A DNA stretch of 29,162 bases, from positions 1-29,162 of the forward strand of contig DATHDP010000017.1 of the NCBI GenBank assembly GCA_035318985.1, read 5' to 3'. Below the pieces are notes generated by a model, which was given only the letters and a program-made list of their open reading frames with translations, did no database searches and had not been told where the DNA came from. The DNA is from VBAS01 sp035318985 (lineage in GTDB: Bacteria > Bacteroidota > Bacteroidia > Chitinophagales > Chitinophagaceae). The position numbers and the translations under genes were made by a program. Positions 16,842 through 25,100 of the stretch are shown here, piece by piece (within the stretch, counting starts at the first letter, position 1; each line of letters starts with the position of its first letter).

Positions 16842-16874
16842 TTCGAAAGTTCACCCACAGGCAGTGTAACTTTG
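16842..16874 (+). promoter_or_regulatory. Possible Bacteroidota-type promoter
   Basis: TAACTTTG (16867-16874) is a perfect match to the Bacteroidota -7 element TAnnTTTG. A weak -33 candidate (TTCG, 16842-16845) lies 21 bases upstream. The start codon at 16887 would then be only a few bases after the transcription start, which is unusually short, so this call is tentative. Confidence 0.3.
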
Positions 16875-16886
16875 GAATACTGAATC

Positions 16887-17663
16887 ATGTATAAAGTTAT
16901 TTCATACCAGGTTGCCGACTCCATTGATATTAAAAGTGTAAAGAACAGTTTCAAAACAGAACTCTGCTATAGCGATTCCAGCGAACTCTTTTATGAAACC
17001 GGTAATGAGCAATACGTTTATATTTTTAAATATGGCGTGGTGAGTTTTTTAAATTATGAACCTCTTGCTATTTCTTCTTTCCTTGAATTTGTCGGTGCTC
17101 ATTGCAGAAATTTATTTCCCGAGGCGATGAATGATGAAATGCAGGTTCAAACCGGTGCACCCGAAAATAAGATCGGTTACAACAAAGTTGAGATCATGAA
17201 TGCTGACCGGGAAGCTTTGCGGATGATCATGCTGAATGTATCGCAATCAGTAGCGCTGGATTATTATTCGGTTCAAACCGATAAGCTGCTCGAAGAAACA
17301 AATTACCATACCCAGTTGTTGGAAAAAAAAGGCAGGCTCGCTATTTCCGGGCATAACCTGAGAAAGTTTATTGGTAAAACTCTATTACTCAAAAACCGGA
17401 TCACTGAAAACCTATACATTTTTGATTCACCGCCAGAGACATGGGAAGATGAACAATTGGATAAACTGCATAATGAGTTAATAAAAAATTTTGATCTGCA
17501 ACAACGGTTCCGCAACGTTTCCGATGGACTTGGTATTGTAAAAGAAAACCTTGAACTGTTTAAGGATCTGCTGCAGTCCCGCAACAGTACTGTACTGGAA
17601 TGGATCGTTATTGCGTTAATTGCAGTAGAAGTGATCAATTTCATGATTGAAAAATTATTCTAA
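16887..17663 (+). CDS. RMD1/DUF155 family protein with C-terminal membrane anchor
   Basis: A 258-residue protein of the RMD1 (DUF155) family. The N-terminal half has YVYIFKYGVVSFLNYE, the strand pattern typical of the family, and the middle is a long helical region (SVQTDKLLEETNYHTQLLEKKG) ending in GIVKENLELFKDLLQSR. The C-terminus is LEWIVIALIAVEVINFMI, the single membrane segment that ends nearly all members. Yeast Rmd1 and relatives are linked to mitochondrial translation, meiotic division and membrane association; the bacterial role is not settled. The start ATG fits the usual family N-terminus. It is probably a single-gene unit between repeat A copies. Confidence 0.88.
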   Translation: MYKVISYQVADSIDIKSVKNSFKTELCYSDSSELFYETGNEQYVYIFKYGVVSFLNYEPLAISSFLEFVGAHCRNLFPEAMNDEMQVQTGAPENKIGYNKVEIMNADREALRMIMLNVSQSVALDYYSVQTDKLLEETNYHTQLLEKKGRLAISGHNLRKFIGKTLLLKNRITENLYIFDSPPETWEDEQLDKLHNELIKNFDLQQRFRNVSDGLGIVKENLELFKDLLQSRNSTVLEWIVIALIAVEVINFMIEKLF

Positions 17664-17675
17664 GTCCGGTCCAAT

Positions 17676-17711
17676 CACATCCTGTAATTTTTACACATCC
17701 TGTAATTTTTA
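17676..17711. repeat. Perfect 18-bp tandem duplication
   Basis: CACATCCTGTAATTTTTA occurs twice in a row without a mismatch, directly before repeat A copy 6. It looks like a recent slippage or an insertion-related duplication. Confidence 0.9.
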
Positions 17712-17760
17712 TACTCTTTATTGATTTGAAGAAAGAAGGAACACTACCGACAACAAGGGT
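17708..17760 (+). repeat. Repeat family A, copy 6
   Basis: TTTATACTCTTTATTGATTT, then GAAGAAAGAAGGAACACTAC, then CGACAACAAGGGT. It is the cleanest match to the right half of the consensus. It ends about 157 bases before the GH43 start and gives a false in-frame N-terminal extension of that gene. Confidence 0.85.
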
Positions 17761-17841
17761 TACAAAAAAGTACTGGATCAAATCGCAAACTCAAAGTCCA
17801 CCCCCATTCAAAAAATCTTTACGATCGAAATACTTCCCCCG

Positions 17842-17859
17842 TCCCGATAGCTATCGGGA
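17842..17859. repeat. 18-bp perfect palindrome
   Basis: TCCCGATAGCTATCGGGA is its own reverse complement. It lies 58 bases before the GH43 start. From memory such GATAGCTATC palindromes recur in Bacteroidota intergenic DNA; it could be a repeat remnant or a binding site for a dimeric protein. Confidence 0.7.
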
Positions 17860-17917
17860 GGAACAATGCACACTCCCCTCTTTGTATAATATGCAACAGA
17901 TATCATTATCTTCAATC

Positions 17918-18916
17918 ATGAAAAAACTCATCCTCACTTTCCTCTATATTTTCTTCAACTTATTTGCCTTCACCCAAACGAAAACAAAACCACACAATCC
18001 TGTTATCGAAGGATGGTATGCCGATCCTGAAGGTGTTATTTTCGGAAACAATTATTGGATCTTTCCCACCTACTCTGCCAAATACAGGCAACAGGTTTTT
18101 TTAGATGCCTTTTCTTCAACAGACATGGTGACCTGGAAAAAGCATCCTAAGATCATTGATACATCTATTATTAAATGGGCCTACATGGCTATGTGGGCAC
18201 CAGCCATTGTAAAAAAGGACAACAAGTATTTTTTATTTTTTTCGGCAAATGATATTCAAAGCAAAGCGAGAAACGGCGTGAAGGACGATACACTTGGCGG
18301 AATAGGTATTGCCGTAGCTGATAAACCAGGTGGTCCTTATAAAGATCATTTGGGCAAGCCACTTATTAATCAGTTCTATAATAATGCACAGCCAATTGAC
18401 CAGTTCGTATTCCAGGATAAAGACCGGCAATATTATATCATCTATGGCGGGTGGGGACGATGCAATATTGGAAAGCTCAATGAAAATTTTACTTCTTTGG
18501 AAAAATTCCCGGATGGTCAATTAGTCAAAGACATTACGCCAAAAGATTATGTAGAAGGGCCCACTATGTTCATAAGAAACGGAAAATATTATTTGATGTG
18601 GTCTGAAGGTGGTTGGACAAACGGCACCTATAAAGTAGCCTATGCAATTTCAAAAAGTGTGTTTGGACCCTTTGAAAGGATTTCCACTATATTGGAAGCA
18701 GACGAAACCATTGCCACTGGTGCGGGGCACCATTCAGTGATCAACATTCCAAACACTGATGAATGGTATATTGTATACCATCGGCGACCGATTCCAAACC
18801 TTGACCGCGACCACCGGGTAACCTGTATTGATAAGCTTTATTTCAATGAAGATGGAACTATTAAAAATGTAAAGATGACTTTTGATGGAGTAAAGCGTAA
18901 ACTAAAAGGAAAGTAA
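17918..18916 (+). CDS. Secreted GH43-type glycoside hydrolase
   Basis: A 332-residue five-bladed beta-propeller glycosidase of the GH43 type, usually arabinosidases or xylosidases acting on plant cell-wall glycans. ATG 17918 gives a signal peptide (MKKLILTFLYIFFNLFAFTQ); the frame is open upstream to 17726, but that part lies in repeat A and a palindrome. All three acidic residues expected in the family are visible: Asp36 in WYADPEG (base), Asp161 in PIDQFVFQD (pKa modulator) and Glu213 in YVEGPTMF (acid). MWAPAIV, GHHSVI and YHRR are further family motifs. There is no lipobox or extra binding module, so it is probably periplasmic or secreted. Exact substrate unknown. A 77-bp fragment of it is duplicated at 27841. 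Confidence 0.93.
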   Translation: MKKLILTFLYIFFNLFAFTQTKTKPHNPVIEGWYADPEGVIFGNNYWIFPTYSAKYRQQVFLDAFSSTDMVTWKKHPKIIDTSIIKWAYMAMWAPAIVKKDNKYFLFFSANDIQSKARNGVKDDTLGGIGIAVADKPGGPYKDHLGKPLINQFYNNAQPIDQFVFQDKDRQYYIIYGGWGRCNIGKLNENFTSLEKFPDGQLVKDITPKDYVEGPTMFIRNGKYYLMWSEGGWTNGTYKVAYAISKSVFGPFERISTILEADETIATGAGHHSVINIPNTDEWYIVYHRRPIPNLDRDHRVTCIDKLYFNEDGTIKNVKMTFDGVKRKLKGK

Positions 18917-18917
18917 G

Positions 18918-18958
18918 ACATGTTGAATGTTGAATTAATCATTCATCATTCAACATGT
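18918..18958 (+). terminator. Hairpin after the GH43 gene
   Basis: ACATGTTGAATG (18918-18929) and CATTCAACATGT (18947-18958) form a perfect 12-bp stem with a 17-base loop, right after the stop. No strong T-run follows, so it may end or stabilise the transcript. It separates the gene from the glucan synthase downstream. Confidence 0.55.
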
Positions 18959-19115
18959 AAAATTTAAAATAATTTGCGGCACCTGAAAGATTGCGGGATT
19001 CATTATTTAATCCATACCATCACTGCTCGCTAAACCACTACAATCCCATATTTTTAATTCTTTGTTAGTACATTACTTGTAACTTTCTCTCAAACAACAT
19101 GACTAAAGGTTAAAC

Positions 19116-22100
19116 ATGAAGGTCACTACCAGCACGGTTTCGGATATTTTATCACATCTGCGTCTCAATTTCCTAAGCGATAATTCTTTGCGTAAGCACT
19201 CAGAAGAACCTTTTCGTTCGGAACTCTTCAGTTCCGATCAAATGGATCGTCATGGTAAAGTATTGGCAAAATCTCATAAACTGCAAAAAGGGTTTTCTTT
19301 TGACAAACTTTTGAAAAGACTGGAGGACAATGAAAGAACATTATTGGAAGTACGCAATCTTCTTGTTGAAAGTTTAAGAGCTGATAAAACAATTACACCA
19401 GCATCAGAATGGCTGCTGGATAATTTTTACCTGGTAGAAGAACAGGTGGTCATTGCCAGGAAACACCTACCGAAAGGATATAGTGAAGCGCTGCCTTATC
19501 TCACGGAAGGTGTGTCCGCAGGTATGCCCCGTGTATATGATATTGTTTTGGAAATTATTGCACACAGTGATGGACGGGTTGATGTCAACAGTTTAACCAG
19601 TTTTATTGCCAGCTATCAGAACGAAACCATCCTTACACTTGGAGAATTGTGGGCGATACCAATTATGCTTCGCCTTGCAGTTATTGAAAATCTCAGAAGG
19701 ATCGCCGGTAAGATCGCACTTGATGTGATCGATCATAATCTTGCTGATCATTGGGCGGATAAAATGATCGCTACTATAAAAGAAAAACCCGCGGACCTGA
19801 TCCTTGTGATTGCAGATATGGCCCGTTCAAAACCGATATTGGACAGTCATTTTGTTGCCACTTTTACACGTAAGATACAGGGAATCGGACCTTCACTTGC
19901 TTTACCACTTAACTGGATCGAACAACAATTGGCTGCATTAGGAACAAGCAGCAATGATCTTGTGTTGCAGGAAAATCAGCGGCAGGCGATCGACCAGGTA
20001 TCGGTGCGTAACAGCATTGGTACACTACGCTTTATTGGAGCTACTGACTGGCGTGAATTTGTGGAAACACTCAGCAGCGTGGAGCAGGTGTTACGGCATG
20101 ACAAAACCGGAACATATCCATTAATGGATTTTGCTACAAGGGATAGTTACCGGCATGTGGTAGAAAGAATTTCAAAATCATGTGATCTTTCTGAAACTGT
20201 TGTAGCACAAAAAGCAATTGAACTGGCGCATCAAAATAAAAGCGATGATCTCAGTGCCAAAAGAAAAGAACATGTTGGCTATTATTTAATTGATAAAGGA
20301 TTGGAGGAAACCGAGCATGCATGTGGCATGCGATACACATTGCGTGTTAAGATCAACCGGGTGGCTGCAAAAATGCCAAACTTCATTTATATCTTCTCTA
20401 TTTTTTTCCTTGCTTTTGTATTTACTGCAGGATTATTTTATATAGCTTATAATTATGCCAGTCATAGCTGGCAACTATTAACTGTTGTTGGATCACTTTC
20501 TTTTTTGGGGAGTCTTCAATTAGCTATTTCATTTGTTAACTGGCTTTCTACTGTATTAGTGCTACCACAACTGTTACCAAGGATGGATTACTCGAATGGT
20601 ATTCCAACCGAGTGTCGTAGCCTGGTTGTTGTTCCTACTATGCTTACAAGTGAAGCTTATATAGAAGAACTGATTGAAGGATTAGAGATACGATATCTCG
20701 CTAACAAAGAAGACAACCTGCATTTTGGTCTGCTGACAGATTTTATGGATGCAGATTCGGCTACAATGCCGGGGGATGATCAATTAGTGGCATTGGCGAA
20801 GAAAAGGATCGACGAATTAAATGAAAAGTATACGAGCCCTGAATCGAATACATTTTATCTCTTTCATCGTCCAAGGGCCTGGAATCCGCGGGAAAAAAAG
20901 TGGATGGGCTACGAACGTAAAAGAGGAAAGTTATCTGCGCTGAATGCCTTATTAAGAGAACGTGGCCGAAATGATTTTTCCCTGGTTGTGGGTGATCTGC
21001 ACATATTGACCAATATAAAATATGTAATTACGCTGGACTCGGACACACAGTTACCGAGAGAATCTGTTTGGAAGTTTATTGGGAATATGGCGCATCCATT
21101 GAATCATCCTGTTTATGATCCAAATATAAAAAGAGTAATTAACGGTTATGGGATCTTACAACCCCGGGTAGAACCAAGCATTCCTAAAACTGCAGTCACA
21201 TTGTATTTAAGGATGCAGGGAAATTTATCAGGTATTGATCCTTACACAAAAGCATCTTCTGATGTGTACCAGGATCTTTTTGGCCAAGGGTCATTTATTG
21301 GAAAAGGAATTTATGAAGTAGATGTATTTGAACAAGTATTGGATAACAGGTTCCCGGAAAATCGTATACTAAGCCATGATTTGCTGGAAGGATGTTTTGT
21401 ACGATCCGGCCTCATCAGTGATGTTCACTTATATGAAGAAAGCCCTTCACGATATAAAACCGATGTGGAACGACATCATCGATGGACCAGGGGAGATTGG
21501 CAAATTGCTGCTTGGATGTTTCCTTTTGCACAGGATAGTAAGGGACATTTAACAAAGAACAGGTTATCCGGATTATCAAGATGGAAAATATTTGATAACC
21601 TCAGGCGAAGTGTAACGCCACTCGCATTGACCTTGCTCCTCTTATTGGGTTGGTGTGTATTGCCACTTTCATGGTTCTGGACCGCAGTAGTTACCATTAT
21701 CGTTCTCTTACCGCTAATGGCTGCCGCTGCATGGCAACTGATCAATAAACCTGACGACATCACAATTACTTCTCATTTTATTGAAGTAGGGATCTCGGTA
21801 AAAAACTTTTTGATCCGTTTCGTTTTTGGTTTAGCGGTTTTGCCACACGAAGCATATAAAAACATTGATGCTATCGTACGCACCATCTGGCGTCTGAATG
21901 TCTCGCACAGAAAATTATTGCAATGGGTTCCTTCGGCAGCTACGAACCGTTTTGGTACTAATAGTCTGCTCACTGTTTATACTGGCATGTGGATCGCACC
22001 TCTTTTGAGTATCCTCACTATAGCATCAATAATATACTTTAATGCTGCAGCGCTGTTTGTAGCGAGCCCGATACTTTTATTATGGTTATTTGCACCAGCG

Positions 22101-25100
22101 ATCGCATGGTATTTAAGTAAAGAGGAAAAACAAAAAAAACCAAACCTCTCCGAAAGCCAGCAATTATTTCTTCATAAAACTGCACGTAGAACATGGGCAT
22201 TCTTCGAACAATTCGTCAATGCAGAAGAAAATTGGTTGCCACCTGATAATTTCCAGGAACAACCGGCACCAGTCATTGCTCATCGAACCTCACCCACCAA
22301 TATAGGACTTGCATTATTAGCAAATCTTGCCGCATATGATTTCGGATACATCAGCGGAAAGGAAATGGCAGAAAGATGTAACAGCACCCTGGGTACGATG
22401 CGGAAGATGGAACGCTATGACGGACATTTTTATAACTGGTATGATACCTTATCCTTATTACCGCTTCATCCAAAATATGTATCTACCGTGGACAGTGGTA
22501 ATCTTATCGGGCACTTGCTTACATTGCGCCAAGGATTATTCTCACAGGTAAACGAACCTGTTTTCAAAAAAAGTTCTTACAATGGATTACTCACAACTTT
22601 AAAGATCATCCAGGAATATCCAGGCAAGCAGGCTGAGGAAGACACCCAAAAGATAATAACGTTATTGTCTGCTGCACTTGCTGATAACAATAATTCATTA
22701 AGCAGTGCAAAAAAATATTTTGATGAGGTTAGTGTTCTTATTGATGATCTATCGTCAATTCCTGGTAATACAGAATCAAAAAAGTGGATATCAAAATTAT
22801 CTTCTCAATTAAAAAAGGTTTATGATGACCTGCTCGAACTGGTACCCTGGATATACTTACTACCTGTACCTGGAAATTTTGAAAGGTTGAATGCATTGGA
22901 TACTATTCCTTCCCTTCGCACCATTGTTGATCAGTCACAGTTTTTGGAGGCGATCAATTTTTATCAGCAAAATGATGATACAAACGATGAATGGTTAACT
23001 AAAATGCACGAATGCATTTTGAAGGCTACTACAGTAGCTACTGAAAGAATTCGTTTGCTGGATGAACTGGCTCAACAATGCGAAAAGTTTAGCGAGGTAG
23101 AATATGATTTTCTTTTTGAACCATCCACAAATCTTTTAAGGATCGGGTATAATGTGGATGAACAACGAAAGGATAATAGTTATTATGACTTGTTAGCTTC
23201 TGAAGCAAGATTAGGAATATTTGTCGCCATATCCCAGGGAAAATTGCCACAGGAAAGTTGGTTTGCATTAGGTAGATTATTAACTAACTCGGGGGGAGAA
23301 CCGATCCTGCTTTCATGGAGTGGTTCCATGTTTGAATATCTCATGCCGCAACTGATCATGCCGATCTACGAAAACACATTATTATATCAAACTAATATAG
23401 CAACGGTCAACAGGCAAATAGAATATGCAGAACAACGTAATGTGCCGTGGGGAATTTCTGAATCGGGATACAATTCAGTTGATGCCCACATGAATTATCA
23501 ATACCGTGCATTTGGTGTACCGGGATTGGGATTGAAACGCGGCCTTGAAGAAGATATCGTTATTGCTCCTTATGCTTCCATGCTGGCATTAACAGTAGCA
23601 CCTGTGAAAGCATGCAAAAATCTGCAACTGTTATCTAAACACTTTGCAACCGGAGAATATGGTTTTTATGAAGCCATCGATTATACACCCAGTCGTGTGC
23701 CAAGAGGAAGTGCCTATAGTATTGTACGTTCTTATATGGTACATCACCAGGGCATGAGTTTTCTTTCATTGGCTCATGTGTTGCTTGATAAACCAATGCA
23801 GCAAAGATTCGAATCAGAGCTTCGCTTTAATGCATCACTTTTATTGCTGCAGGAACGCATCCCGAGAACAACGCTTTTCTATGCACATACAGCCGACATC
23901 ATTGAAACACCTATGGCGGCAACAGACGTGGAGATAAGAAGCATCAATACACCAAATACCAGGTTGCCTGAAATACAATTGCTGAGCAATGGGCATTACC
24001 AGGTCATGGTCACCAACTCAGGTGGAGGTTATAGCCGATGGAAAAATATTGCAGTCACACGATGGCGTGAAGATGCAACCAAAGATGATCTTGGAATATT
24101 TTGTTACATCAAAGATGTCAACAGTGGGAAGTTCTGGTCGAACACTCACCAGCCAACTTTGCAAACTGCAAGAAGCTATGAAGCGATATTTTCACAAGGA
24201 CATGTTGAATTTAAAAGGAATGATTTTGGTATTGATACGAAAACAGAAGTTGTTATTTCTCCTGAAGATGATACTGAATTAAGGAGGATAAGAATAACCA
24301 ACAGAACACAATCAGCAAAAGTATTAGATATTACAAGCTATGCTGAAGTAGTGATGGCTACCCAGGCTTCTGATGAAGCACATCCTGCTTTCAGCAACTT
24401 ATTTGTGCAAACAAAGATCATTCGTGAACACAATACGATCTATTGTACAAGGCGTCCGCGTTCTGAAGAAGAAAGACCGCCATGGATGTTTCACCTGATG
24501 CATGTTCATGGTGCTGAAGTAGAAGACACATCATTCGAAACTGACCGCATGCAATTTATTGGCAGAGGAAGAACTCTTAAACATCCACGGGCCATAGATA
24601 ATGATGTTCTTTCAGGCAATGAGGGGTCGGTGCTCGATCCTGTTATGGCGATCCGCTATCGTATCCTTATCAAAGCCAATCAATCGGCTACTGTCGATCT
24701 TATCTATGGAATTGCTGAGACTAAAGATGCTTGCGAAAATCTTATGGCTAAATACCAGGATAGGAATTTAAAGAATCGTGCTTTCGAACTTTCATGGACA
24801 CATAGCCAGGTATTGCTTCGCCAGATCAACGCAACTGAAGCGGATGCCCAATTATTTAATCGGCTCGCTACTTCAATTATTTATTCCAATTCAAACCTGC
24901 GTGCCGATGCAGCGGTGATCCAAAATAATTACCGCGGACAATCCGGTCTTTGGAGTCATTCTGTTTCAGGTGACTTGCCCATTGTATTGCTTCATATTTA
25001 TGAACAGGAAAGTGTTGAATTGGTAAAACAGATGGTGAAGGCCCATGCTTATTGGAGATTGAAGGGACTCTCTGTTGATCTTGTTATATGGAATGAAGAT

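Larger units (their letters stand above)
16575..16886. other. Intergenic spacer between FISUMP and RMD1-family genes
   Basis: This 312-base spacer holds repeat A copy 5 and, just before the next gene, a possible promoter box. A small GCAGT/ACTGC hairpin lies at about 16616-16631, too weak to call a terminator. No ORF is supported. Confidence 0.5.

Noticed and set aside
17726..17917. N-terminal extension of the GH43 gene
   Set aside because: The extra 64 codons consist of repeat A and an 18-bp palindrome, while ATG 17918 opens a clean signal peptide.
19061..19087. Promoter for the glucan synthase (TTTG and TAACTTTC)
   Set aside because: The spacing between the two boxes is 15 bases instead of about 19-21, and the second box ends in C instead of G.
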